The notes: generated by a model from the sequence alone, not told the origin. A stretch of DNA of 6,606 bases from Gammaproteobacteria bacterium (GCA_029861795.1 JAOTYS010000259.1:1-6606), one strand, 5' to 3'; counted from the first letter of the stretch, positions 1-5,835 are shown. A program made the numbers and translations.

Positions 1-359
1 GACAAGCCCTGGGGCAGCTTGACGATGAATTCTGCCGGCAGTCGAGCGTACTCGGCGTAACCTCCGTCGTGGGTTTCTGAAAGCCCCGCACCGCACACCA
101 CTACAGCGTCTCCCTCTTTCAAACGCCTATCGCCGGAGCTCACGACATGGCCTGATAAATCGACGCCGCCCACCAGCGGATAACGCCGGAGTATCTTGCC
201 CTTACCGGTCGCCGCTAGCGCGTCTTTGTAATTAACGCCGGAATACGCTGTCTTAACGACGACATCACCCTCGGTGAGATCGTCTATATTGATCTGTTCA
301 AACTGGGCGCGAATAGCACCGTCATCCTCATGTATTCGGAAGGCACTAAATGACTCCAT
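1..359 (-). CDS. acuI: AcuI/YhdH-type acryloyl-CoA reductase (zinc-free MDR family), N-terminal 119 codons, cut by window edge
   Basis: This is the start of a medium-chain dehydrogenase/reductase of the AcuI/YhdH group. Characterised members reduce acryloyl-CoA to propionyl-CoA with NADPH in the cytoplasm and protect the cell from this toxic electrophile. The reading frame is open from the ATG at 359 to the left edge. Family signatures seen are SGVNYKDALA (residues 40-49), PLVGGVDLSG (61-70) and GGYAEYARLP (99-108). The cofactor-binding Rossmann half, normally reached after about residue 130 of roughly 330, is outside the window. The start is well supported: AGAGGA (369-364) lies 4 bases upstream of the ATG. 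The gene is divergent from hinT across a 353-bp spacer. Family assignment is firm. The substrate is inferred from the family, and a broader quinone-oxidoreductase-like role cannot be excluded. Confidence 0.88.
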   Translation of the reverse strand, partial: MESFSAFRIHEDDGAIRAQFEQINIDDLTEGDVVVKTAYSGVNYKDALAATGKGKILRRYPLVGGVDLSGHVVSSGDRRLKEGDAVVVCGAGLSETHDGGYAEYARLPAEFIVKLPQGL

Positions 360-390
360 GATGTCCTCTGTTGGCCTGCAAGAAAATCTT

Positions 391-420
391 AGTGTACACG
401 CATCCGTATACTATTGTCCG
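391..420 (-). promoter_or_regulatory. Weak candidate sigma-70 promoter for acuI
   Basis: On the minus strand CGGACA (420-415) and TACACT (396-391) each match four of six consensus bases and are separated by 18 bp. The -10 element lies about 30 bases upstream of the acuI start codon. It overlaps the GTGTACAC palindrome at 392-399, which could be a regulator site. Such matches occur often by chance. Confidence 0.2.
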
Positions 421-450
421 CAGCGATAGGGACCTGTGCCCCACCTTGCA

Positions 451-472
451 CCTAACCAAAGAATGGGTTAGG
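451..472. repeat. Inverted repeat CCTAACC-N8-GGTTAGG
   Basis: Perfect seven-base arms lie at 451-457 and 466-472 with an eight-base spacer. A related CTAAACC follows at 474-480, so the right arm could also pair imperfectly with it. No T-run follows on either strand, so it does not look like an intrinsic terminator. It lies about 92 bases upstream of the acuI start codon and could be an operator or a chance repeat. Confidence 0.35.
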
Positions 473-520
473 GCTAAACCGCTCGCGAGCCATCGTGGTC
501 AATATCTGATTCTCTCCTGG

Positions 521-553
521 GTGTAACACCAGTGTAACCATTGTACGGTTACA
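521..553. promoter_or_regulatory. Candidate operator: TGTAAC half-site cluster
   Basis: Two direct copies of GTGTAAC (521-527 and 532-538) are 11 bp apart, about one helical turn. The second forms a perfect inverted repeat, TGTAACC (533-539) and GGTTACA (547-553), with a seven-base spacer, giving a 21-bp dyad. A partial copy GTTAC is at 576-580. GTTACA at 548-553 could also serve as a -35 box for a weak -10 TATTGT at 572-577 (18-bp spacing), in which case a bound protein would repress. The repeats are seen directly; the regulator and the target gene are not identifiable. Confidence 0.4.
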
Positions 554-584
554 TCGATGACAGTTGACTAGTATTGTTACGGCA

Positions 585-710
585 ATGAAACACAGCACAA
601 AAGCTTGTCGCAACCCAAGACTACCGATCGTTATAGAACTTGTTTATGATTGGACCAGCGGCGATCCCGCTTACATAGACATAACAAAACGATTTTCAGG
701 GCATAGTTAA
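585..710 (+). CDS. Possible small ORF (41 aa) immediately upstream of hinT
   Basis: An ATG-initiated frame of 41 codons ends in TAA two bases before the hinT ATG, the spacing expected of a translationally coupled upstream peptide. The product would be small and soluble, with no signal peptide, no membrane segment and no motif I recognise. No Shine-Dalgarno precedes the ATG. A frame of this length is expected by chance roughly one time in seven at this composition. Its position is the only argument in its favour. If the weak promoter at 548-577 is real, transcription would begin close to the ATG and the message would be almost leaderless. More likely it is untranslated hinT leader. Confidence 0.15.
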   Translation: MKHSTKACRNPRLPIVIELVYDWTSGDPAYIDITKRFSGHS

Positions 711-712
711 CG

Positions 713-1069
713 ATGACGGAAGAAACCATATTCAGCAAGATTATTCGCAAGGAAATCCCAGCCGATATCGTATTTCAAGATGATAGGGTAACCGCCTTTC
801 GCGACATCAATCCACAGGCACCAACCCATATCTTAATCGTTCCTAACAAATCGATCCCTACTGTCAACGAAGCATCGGAACAAGATGAATCTAGTCTAGG
901 GCACCTCTTTGTGGTTGCAGCGCGTATCGCGCAGAAGGAAGGCATTGCCGAGGATGGCTACAGACTGATCATCAACTGTGGCAAACACGGTCACCAGGAA
1001 GTGTTTCATCTGCACATGCACTTGCTTGGCGGGCGCCCCTTAGGACGTATGCTGTCAAAACGCGACTAG
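713..1069 (+). CDS. hinT: HinT, histidine-triad purine nucleoside phosphoramidase
   Basis: This is a HIT-superfamily protein of the HINT branch (118 aa; E. coli HinT has 119). It hydrolyses AMP-linked phosphoramidates and acyl- or aminoacyl-adenylates, releasing AMP, and acts in the cytoplasm as a dimer. The histidine triad HLHMH is at residues 99-103, inside [15 protein letters not shown] (93-107), and H103 is the last histidine of the motif. The N-terminal [16 protein letters not shown] (5-20) and the core [16 protein letters not shown] (29-44) match E. coli HinT almost residue for residue as I remember it. The start is fixed by this N-terminal match; the only Shine-Dalgarno is a weak AGGG (698-701) 11 bases upstream. 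It is the sole clear plus-strand gene and converges with the acyl-CoA synthetase, leaving 14 bp and no visible terminator between them. Confidence 0.96.
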   Translation: MTEETIFSKIIRKEIPADIVFQDDRVTAFRDINPQAPTHILIVPNKSIPTVNEASEQDESSLGHLFVVAARIAQKEGIAEDGYRLIINCGKHGHQEVFHLHMHLLGGRPLGRMLSKRD

Positions 1070-1083
1070 CACCGGGGCGCATC

Positions 1084-2718
1084 TTACGCCGAGTCCGAGA
1101 TCTCTCGTTGACGCAGTTCGACCCGTCGAACTTTTCCGGTGGTAGTCATAGGCAGCTCATCGATGAATTCGATTTGACGTGGGTACTCGTAAGCGGCCAA
1201 TCGCTGGCGTACTAAATTCTGAATCTCTTGCTTAAGAGCCTCCGACGGCCGGTGCTCCTTAGATAACACAATGAATGCCTTAACTATACTGCCTCGAAGT
1301 TCATCCGGAACCCCAATGACTGCAGCTTGCACTACTGCTGGGTGCTTAAGCAGCGAATCTTCAATTTCTCCGGGCCCAATGCGGTAACCCGCGCTACTGA
1401 TGACATCATCTTTCCGCCCAACAAACCAGAGATATCCCTGACCGTCTCGATAGCCTATATCACCGGTACAAAACCAATCTCCGATAAGCTTGTCTTGTGT
1501 GGCCTTTTCATTGTTCCAATAACCTAAGAACATCACAGGATCGCCACTTCTTGCGGCAAGTTCACCAATTTGGCCATCCGCTCTTACATTTCCTGCTTTG
1601 TCTATAGGTTCAACGTAATGACCGGGATAAGGCTTGCCGATAGACCCGGGTTTAACCTCCATGATGTCGGAGCAGTTACCCACCAGATAGTTGAACTCCG
1701 TCTGCCCCCACATCTCGTTGATGCTCACACCGAGGACTTCTCGGCCCCAGTGAATCAATTCCTCGCCTACTGATTCGCCTGCCGACATGATAGTGCGCAT
1801 CTGTAAGTCGTGTCGGTTATGAACATTGGGTACCTGGCGCATCATTTTTAGGGCCGTGGGCGGAATAAAGGCATTTCTTATCCGATACTTCTCAATCAAA
1901 TGAAACGCGCGTTCACCATCGAATTTGCCGCCCTCGTAGGCCACAATCGCCTTGCCGTAAAACCAGGCGGGCAATAGACCATCGAGCAAACCTCCCGTCC
2001 AAGCCCAGTCCGCCGGGGTCCAAAACAAGTCTCTTTGCTGCGGAAAAAAATTGTGGGAGAGCTCAAAGCCAGTCAGATTTCCGGGTAAAGAGCGATGACC
2101 CACCAATGCGCCTTTCGGCGGACCCGTCGTCCCCGAGGTATAGATGAGTAGTGCTGGATCATCCGCGCGAGTGCTTACTCGATCCATGGATTCAGAGGCC
2201 CGTTGCAACAACGACCAGAATGCGTATTTGTCCGATTCGACATCGCAGTCAACTATCGTTTCAAGCTGTGGCAAATCAGATTGCAGCTCATGCAGCATTT
2301 CGATGTGCTGACCGCCCGCGAGGGCGACCTTTGCGCCACTGTCTTTCAAGCGATATTCGATAGCGTCGGGGCCAAACAATATTGACAATGGCAACGCCAC
2401 CGCGCCCAGCTTGTAGACCGCGAGGTGGGCTAGTGCAGTTTCAACGCGTTGCGGCAGGACTATTGCGACACGATCACCTGGCCCAACACCTAGGCCCTTG
2501 ATTGCGTTGGCGCAACGATTAGAAAGTGTGCGTATTTCCCCAAAGGTGAAGCGCCGTTCCATCCCATCTGCGTTCTCGTAGTACAACGCAGTATCATCGG
2601 CGCGTGAGACATGTTTGTCACACACCTCGTAACCAATATTGTAGTGTGTAGGAATGTTCCAATGAAACTGACGACAGATTGCATCAAAATCTCGCGTCTT
2701 GTTGTCAATGAAACGCAT
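1084..2718 (-). CDS. ACSM-like AMP-forming acyl-CoA synthetase
   Basis: This is a complete 544-aa adenylate-forming enzyme of the ANL superfamily, which activates a carboxylic acid with ATP and transfers the acyl group to CoA. Visible motifs are the P-loop YTSGTTGPPKG (193-203), WGQTE (337-341), TGD (418-420), the hinge GRKDDVI (434-440) followed by SSAGYRIGPGEIE, and the C-terminal TTTGK with catalytic lysine K529, the residue acetylated in related synthetases. The segment FWTPADWAWTGGL (232-244) and overall length resemble the medium-chain ACSM/acetyl-CoA synthetase branch rather than long-chain FadD. An in-frame TAG (2745-2743) lies nine codons upstream with no usable start between, so the ATG at 2718 is secure, although its best Shine-Dalgarno (AGG, 2732-2730) is weak and 11 bases away. 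It follows metY after 233 bp, so it may have its own control. The acyl substrate is unknown. Confidence 0.94.
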   Translation of the reverse strand: MRFIDNKTRDFDAICRQFHWNIPTHYNIGYEVCDKHVSRADDTALYYENADGMERRFTFGEIRTLSNRCANAIKGLGVGPGDRVAIVLPQRVETALAHLAVYKLGAVALPLSILFGPDAIEYRLKDSGAKVALAGGQHIEMLHELQSDLPQLETIVDCDVESDKYAFWSLLQRASESMDRVSTRADDPALLIYTSGTTGPPKGALVGHRSLPGNLTGFELSHNFFPQQRDLFWTPADWAWTGGLLDGLLPAWFYGKAIVAYEGGKFDGERAFHLIEKYRIRNAFIPPTALKMMRQVPNVHNRHDLQMRTIMSAGESVGEELIHWGREVLGVSINEMWGQTEFNYLVGNCSDIMEVKPGSIGKPYPGHYVEPIDKAGNVRADGQIGELAARSGDPVMFLGYWNNEKATQDKLIGDWFCTGDIGYRDGQGYLWFVGRKDDVISSAGYRIGPGEIEDSLLKHPAVVQAAVIGVPDELRGSIVKAFIVLSKEHRPSEALKQEIQNLVRQRLAAYEYPRQIEFIDELPMTTTGKVRRVELRQREISDSA

Positions 2719-2737
2719 TGCGCAAACTGCCTCACGT

Positions 2738-2800
2738 GCAAGCTAGCGTCAATCTTCACCAATATACCAGTGCGCCACTGCGAATCTCCTCTAGCTTTGC
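2738..2800 (-). promoter_or_regulatory. Candidate structured leader upstream of the acyl-CoA synthetase
   Basis: In the transcript GCAAAGCTAG (2800-2791) can pair with CTAGCTTGC (2746-2738), nine pairs with one bulged A. Inside the enclosed region is a second, perfect hairpin CAGTG-GCG-CACTG (2780-2768). Between the two lies AGAGGAG (2792-2786), whose first two bases overlap the outer stem. The GTG start of the mini-ORF is within the inner stem. The outer stem ends 19 bases before the synthetase ATG. Pairing is seen directly; a regulatory role is inferred and no known riboswitch or leader family is recognised. Confidence 0.35.
2749..2778 (-). CDS. Nine-codon mini-ORF with ideal ribosome binding site
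   Basis: A GTG codon follows AGAGGAG by seven bases, the strongest translation start signal I saw in the window. It opens a frame of only nine codons, MAHWYIGED, ending in TGA (2751-2749) 30 bases before the acyl-CoA synthetase ATG. It could be a leader peptide coupling ribosome loading to that gene, or the surviving start of a lost gene. The WYIGED start is reminiscent of GYF_2-type domains, but this is far too short to assign. No run of codons for a single amino acid suggests classical attenuation. Confidence 0.25.
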   Translation of the reverse strand: MAHWYIGED

Positions 2801-2840
2801 CTCTGTGACATGGCGTGGTGAGTCTTCAGCAGACGATGCT

Positions 2841-2852
2841 GGGCGTACGCCC
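2841..2852. repeat. Perfect 12-bp palindrome GGGCGTACGCCC
   Basis: All twelve bases are self-complementary, with CGTACG in the centre. It lies in the spacer 123 bases upstream of the acyl-CoA synthetase start codon. With no loop it would be a protein-binding dyad rather than an RNA hairpin; it may also be chance. Confidence 0.35.
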
Positions 2853-2951
2853 CCTTAAACAGAGTTGGGATATCGTTTACGCTGTAACCGACACCGTCGA
2901 TACCGTTCGCATGCTCATAGCCTTGATCATTTTCAACGATAGCGGCATACG

Positions 2952-4232
2952 CTAGGATCTTTCCAGCGCCTGATCTATATCCCATAGGATGTCATCCAAA
3001 GTCTCAAGACCAACAGAGATACGAACCATATCCGATGTCACACCGGCGCTCTGCTGCTCCTCCTCGCTAAGCTGACGATGCGTCGTGGAAGCAGGATGGA
3101 TCACTAATGTTTTGGCGTCACCGACATTGGCGAGGTGGCTCAAGAACTGCACGCTTTCTATAAATCGCACTCCTGCTTCGCGGCCACCTTTGATGCCAAA
3201 AGTAAGAATCGAACCAGGCCCTTTTGGCATATATTTTTTCGCGAGACAATGGTACGGGCTGTCCGGGAGACCGGCAAACTTCACCCAGGCGACTTTGGCG
3301 TGTTGTTGCAGATACTCAGCCACCGCCTGACCGTTTGCACAATGTCTATCCATGCGCACAGGCAATGTCTCTACGCCTTGCAGTAGTAGAAAGGCGTTGA
3401 ATGGACTTAGCGTGGGCCCCATGGTGCGCAGGATCTCACAGCGCGCCTTCATGGTGTATCCAAAATCACCAAAGGTCTCATAGAAGCGTACCCCGTGATA
3501 GCCCTTGGAAGGTTCCATCATGGTCGGAAAATTACCGTTGTCCCACGGAAATCTACCGGACTCCACTAACACGCCGCCCATGGTGGTGCCATGACCACAG
3601 AGAAACTTGGTGGCGGAGTGCACGACTATGTCCGCACCATGATCCATGGGCCGGCACAGATAAGGAGTGGCAAAGGTGCTGTCGATAACTAATGGCAAAC
3701 CCTCGTCGTGGGCAATCGCAGCCACCGCCTCGATATCCAGCACATTGTTAACCGGATTGCCAATAGTCTCGGCATACAGCACTTTCGTCTTCTTGGTAAT
3801 CGCCTTGCGGAAGTTATCTGGATTATCGGGATCTACAAAATTAGTTTCGATGCCAAGTTTGCGAAAACTGACATCGAACTGAGTATAGGTGCCCCCATAT
3901 AACGTGTTGGCGGAAACGATTTCATCGCCAGCTTCTAATAACGTCAGCAATGCCACCATCTGCGCCGCCATACCTGAGCCCACCGCCACTGCAGCACGCC
4001 CCCCCTCCAAAGCTGCCATCCGTTCCTCGAACACAGCGGTGGTGGGGTTCATCAATCGACTGTAAATATTGCCAAAGGTCTGCAAGTTAAACAGACTGGC
4101 TGCATGGTCAGTGTCGTCAAATACGTAGGCTGCCGTTTGATAAATCGGAACAGCACGCGCGCCCGTAGCCGAGTCCGGCAACTGGCCTGCGTGCAAACAC
4201 ATAGTCTCAATACCAAATTCTCGATCAGACAT
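2952..4232 (-). CDS. metY: O-acetylhomoserine sulfhydrylase (MetY), PLP-dependent Cys/Met metabolism enzyme
   Basis: This is a complete 426-aa cystathionine gamma-synthase-fold enzyme of the MetY branch, which joins O-acetylhomoserine to sulfide (giving homocysteine) or methanethiol (giving methionine). The PLP lysine is K209 in SATKFLCGHG. Also visible are YSRLMNPT (57-64, cofactor-phosphate contacts from the neighbouring subunit), GSGMAA (85-90, phosphate cup), D184 in VIDSTFATPY (ring nitrogen), HPASTTH (379-385) and RISVGLE (404-410). Length over 420 aa and the long insert around FPTMMEPSKGYHGVRFYE (235-252) favour MetY over MetB, MetC or MetZ, which are nearer 390-400. An upstream in-frame TAA (about 4266-4264) with no alternative start between fixes the ATG at 4232, although no Shine-Dalgarno is evident. 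It follows the CoA-binding gene after 94 bp. Use of O-succinylhomoserine remains possible. Confidence 0.93.
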   Translation of the reverse strand: MSDREFGIETMCLHAGQLPDSATGARAVPIYQTAAYVFDDTDHAASLFNLQTFGNIYSRLMNPTTAVFEERMAALEGGRAAVAVGSGMAAQMVALLTLLEAGDEIVSANTLYGGTYTQFDVSFRKLGIETNFVDPDNPDNFRKAITKKTKVLYAETIGNPVNNVLDIEAVAAIAHDEGLPLVIDSTFATPYLCRPMDHGADIVVHSATKFLCGHGTTMGGVLVESGRFPWDNGNFPTMMEPSKGYHGVRFYETFGDFGYTMKARCEILRTMGPTLSPFNAFLLLQGVETLPVRMDRHCANGQAVAEYLQQHAKVAWVKFAGLPDSPYHCLAKKYMPKGPGSILTFGIKGGREAGVRFIESVQFLSHLANVGDAKTLVIHPASTTHRQLSEEEQQSAGVTSDMVRISVGLETLDDILWDIDQALERS

Positions 4233-4326
4233 AACTAATGCTGGGTGCGTAAGTTGTCGGTGTTAGCAATAAGGGCTGCACATGGAGTACCGGCAATGCT
4301 GGATCAGTCACAACGTATGCTCGTCT

Positions 4327-4797
4327 CTAGTAAGGCACCCATAACGGACGTTTGGAGGAGACCACGCCGGTATTGACACCAATAAAGTTAAGCCCCCCGA
4401 ATAAGCGTGCATATTCGATTTTCATACAACGATTCATCACCACTTCCAACCCTGCATCACGCGCCTTTTGAGCAGCCTTTTCATTGACAATCCCTAGCTG
4501 CATCCAAGCGACTTTAGCGCCAATCTCTATGGCATCGTCGACAAAAGGTGGAACACGCTCAGAGCGTTGAAATAGATCCACAACCTCGATCTTCTCAGGG
4601 ATGTCTTTAAGGCCGGCGTAACATTTTTCGCCGAGTATTTCATCGTATTTCGGGTTCACAGGTATAACTCTAAAGCCGTGGTCCTGCAGGTATTTTGCTG
4701 CAAAATAACTGGGGCGGTACCAGCTTGCTGACAGTCCCACCATAGCGATGGTATGGTTCTCTTTGAGAATACGTCGAAGAGTTGGGATATCGGTCAT
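4327..4797 (-). CDS. Small CoA-binding Rossmann protein (CoA_binding_2, YccU-like)
   Basis: This 156-aa protein consists of a single Rossmann domain related to the CoA-binding domain of succinyl-CoA synthetase. Residues 17-38 carry the first strand and glycine turn (IAMVGLSASWYRPSYFAAKYL). They are followed by VIPVNPKYDEILGEKCY (44-60), VVDLFQRSE (72-80), WMQLGI (98-103) and the conserved NRCMKIEYARL (122-132). There is no ATP-grasp or ligase domain, so it is a stand-alone binding module, presumably for CoA or a similar nucleotide; no reaction is established for the family. It starts 34 bp after the DUF1285 gene and ends 94 bp before metY, so co-transcription with metY is likely. Its Shine-Dalgarno is weak (GGA nine bases upstream). 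A role in sensing acyl-CoA or in sulfur metabolism is inference from position only. Confidence 0.9.
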   Translation of the reverse strand: MTDIPTLRRILKENHTIAMVGLSASWYRPSYFAAKYLQDHGFRVIPVNPKYDEILGEKCYAGLKDIPEKIEVVDLFQRSERVPPFVDDAIEIGAKVAWMQLGIVNEKAAQKARDAGLEVVMNRCMKIEYARLFGGLNFIGVNTGVVSSKRPLWVPY

Positions 4798-4798
4798 A

Positions 4799-4829
4799 GT
4801 GGTGAATCCATTGGCAGTATCGTGGTGAA
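4799..4829. repeat. Short direct repeat GTGGTGAA in the DUF1285/CoA-binding spacer
   Basis: Two identical eight-base copies lie at 4799-4806 and 4822-4829, 23 bp apart, just upstream of the CoA-binding start codon on the minus strand. They could be a chance duplication; no function is implied. Confidence 0.2.
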
Positions 4830-4831
4830 GA

Positions 4832-5410
4832 TCACATGTCTGACACAGGGTCTAACTTACCCAACACGAAGAATTGCCCGGCACTCCATACTCCGTACTT
4901 TGTTTCCCCATCCAACTGCCTCTCCGCGCCAAGCTCTACCAGCTCGTAGTAAACAGACCTAGAAACCAAGGCTTCGAGTCGGTCGCGGACCAGCACATAA
5001 GGTGCCGGCTGATCACCTTCGTTCGGGTATCGAACCCATATCGGGTGACTTTGATCGATCATCACGGCATCGTCAATATTTGTACGCATGATCAATTGTT
5101 GATTCCGCCCCGTCCCAGACACACCCAACTCCACCGCAACAAACGGTGCGTCGTCAACGCGAATACGTAGCTTCTCCGAGGGTGTCACCAGATAATGCTC
5201 ATCATCTGAATCCCTGCGTAACACCGTGGAGAATAAACGCACCAATGCGGCGCGCTCAATGGGAGATCCCATGTAATACCAAGTTCCGTCGCGGGCGATC
5301 CGCATGTCCATCTCCCCGCATGACTGTGGATCCCATTGATGCACCGGGGGCAGTTTTTCATGCTTCACACGCTCCAGAAGTTCTGAAAGAGTAACCGATG
5401 CCGCGGTCAT
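4832..5410 (-). CDS. DUF1285 family protein of unknown function
   Basis: This is a 192-aa protein of the DUF1285 family, found in proteobacteria and without an assigned activity. Conserved blocks are PPVHQWDP (21-28), CGEMDMRIARDGTWYYMGSPIER (31-53), LVRLFSTVLRRD (56-67) and YLVTPSEKLRIRVDDAPFVAVE (73-94). No signal peptide or transmembrane segment is visible, so it is probably cytoplasmic. The frame is open further upstream to a TTG at 5518, but that would overlap the end of yciA by 83 bases and add an unrelated arginine- and proline-rich leader. The ATG at 5410, 25 bp after the yciA stop, is therefore preferred even though no clear Shine-Dalgarno precedes it; coupling to yciA translation may compensate. 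It lies between yciA and the CoA-binding gene with 25- and 34-bp gaps, which suggests one operon and some link to CoA thioester metabolism. Confidence 0.88.
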   Translation of the reverse strand: MTAASVTLSELLERVKHEKLPPVHQWDPQSCGEMDMRIARDGTWYYMGSPIERAALVRLFSTVLRRDSDDEHYLVTPSEKLRIRVDDAPFVAVELGVSGTGRNQQLIMRTNIDDAVMIDQSHPIWVRYPNEGDQPAPYVLVRDRLEALVSRSVYYELVELGAERQLDGETKYGVWSAGQFFVLGKLDPVSDM

Positions 5411-5435
5411 GAGCGTTGGTGCTAGCTGAGCGTGA

Positions 5436-5825
5436 TTAATCCTTGGGAACGGCTCTGGGCTTGCCCGACTCGTCGAGCGCCACAAACGTGAACAAGCCTT
5501 CGGTAACCTTTTCCTCAACCCAGGTCACACGCCGCCGAACCCAAGTCTCTATGTGTACGGTGATAGACGTGTTGCCAATCCGGTCGGTTTCACAAAAACA
5601 ACTCACCTCATCACCTACACGAACAGGTGAGTGAAAAGACATCGCCTTTACCCCCACTGTGGCGACACGCCCCCTGGCCATGTGATGCGCATAAATGGCG
5701 CCTGCAATATCCATTTGCGACATTAACCAACCACCGAAAATATCACTGGTGGGATTAGTGTCCGCCGGCATCGCTTGGGTGCGAAGCGAAGGCTGACGAT
5801 CGACCGGCATCGATTCTTTTGTCAA
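5436..5825 (-). CDS. yciA: YciA-type acyl-CoA thioesterase (hot-dog fold)
   Basis: This is a hot-dog-fold thioesterase of the YciA branch, which hydrolyses a broad range of acyl-CoAs to free acid and CoA in the cytoplasm. Counting from the chosen start, the signature LRTQAMPADTNPTSDIFGGW spans residues 14-33 and MSQMDIAGAIYA 35-46; D39 there corresponds to the probable catalytic aspartate of the family. The end, DESGKPRAVPKD, matches the E. coli type. Start choice: TTG at 5825 gives 129 aa and has GGAG six bases upstream, and it places AMPADTN at the same distance from the start as in E. coli YciA as I remember it. ATG at 5810 (124 aa) has no such site; TTG at 5837 is also open. The gene follows the PaaK-like ligase after about 69 bp and precedes the DUF1285 gene by 25 bp. 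Confidence 0.93.
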   Translation of the reverse strand: MTKESMPVDRQPSLRTQAMPADTNPTSDIFGGWLMSQMDIAGAIYAHHMARGRVATVGVKAMSFHSPVRVGDEVSCFCETDRIGNTSITVHIETWVRRRVTWVEEKVTEGLFTFVALDESGKPRAVPKD

Positions 5826-5831
5826 AGATGA

Positions 5832-5835
5832 CTCC
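5832..5835 (-). promoter_or_regulatory. Ribosome binding site deciding the yciA start
   Basis: GGAG on the minus strand is six bases upstream of TTG 5825-5823 and 21 bases upstream of ATG 5810-5808. It therefore points to initiation at the TTG rather than at the first ATG. Confidence 0.5.

Larger units (their letters stand above)
360..712. other. Divergent intergenic region between acuI and hinT
   Basis: This 353-bp region separates two divergent genes and should hold both promoters. It contains the acuI ribosome binding site (364-369), a GTGTACAC palindrome (392-399), a GTATAC palindrome (406-411), a CCTAACC/GGTTAGG inverted repeat (451-457 and 466-472), a ten-base palindrome GCTCGCGAGC (481-490), and a cluster of TGTAAC half-sites (521-553) with a further GTTAC at 576-580. 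A 41-codon ORF runs from 585 to 710. No tRNA-like fold and no hairpin followed by a T-run was seen. Neither promoter matches the sigma-70 consensus well, so transcription starts cannot be fixed. Confidence 0.7.
2719..2951 (-). other. 233-bp spacer between metY and the acyl-CoA synthetase gene
   Basis: This is the longest gap in the minus-strand gene row. Read in the direction of transcription it has an AT-rich six-pair hairpin just after metY with no T-run, a frame open from 2985 to 2791 (64 codons, starting inside the end of metY), a 12-bp palindrome (2852-2841), a strong Shine-Dalgarno (2792-2786), a nine-codon mini-ORF (2778-2749) and an enclosing inverted repeat (2800-2791 with 2746-2738). 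No promoter close to consensus was found. The organisation suggests either a leader for the synthetase gene or decayed coding sequence. Confidence 0.55.

Noticed and set aside
465..473. Telomere-like GGGTTAGGG string
   Set aside because: It is a single short occurrence inside the CCTAACC/GGTTAGG inverted repeat and is not tandemly repeated.
1070..1090. Possible bidirectional terminator between hinT and the synthetase gene
   Set aside because: The GC-rich bases can form only a four-pair stem with a wobble or a two-base loop, and no T-run follows on either strand.
2490..2762. 90-aa minus-strand frame overlapping the 5' end of the acyl-CoA synthetase
   Set aside because: It is an out-of-frame shadow of the synthetase gene; the conserved ANL protein occupies the other frame throughout.
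2930..2951. Hairpin just downstream of metY as an intrinsic terminator
   Set aside because: The six-pair stem is AT-rich, includes a wobble pair and is followed by CAAGG rather than a T-run.
4233..4326. SAM riboswitch or MetJ box upstream of metY
   Set aside because: The 94-bp spacer is short, shows no tandem AGACGTCT-like boxes and no recognisable riboswitch core.
5411..5518. N-terminal extension of the DUF1285 frame up to a TTG at 5518
   Set aside because: It would overlap the end of yciA by 83 bases, lacks family similarity and is rich in arginine and proline; the ATG at 5410 fits the gene spacing and the DUF1285 N-terminus.
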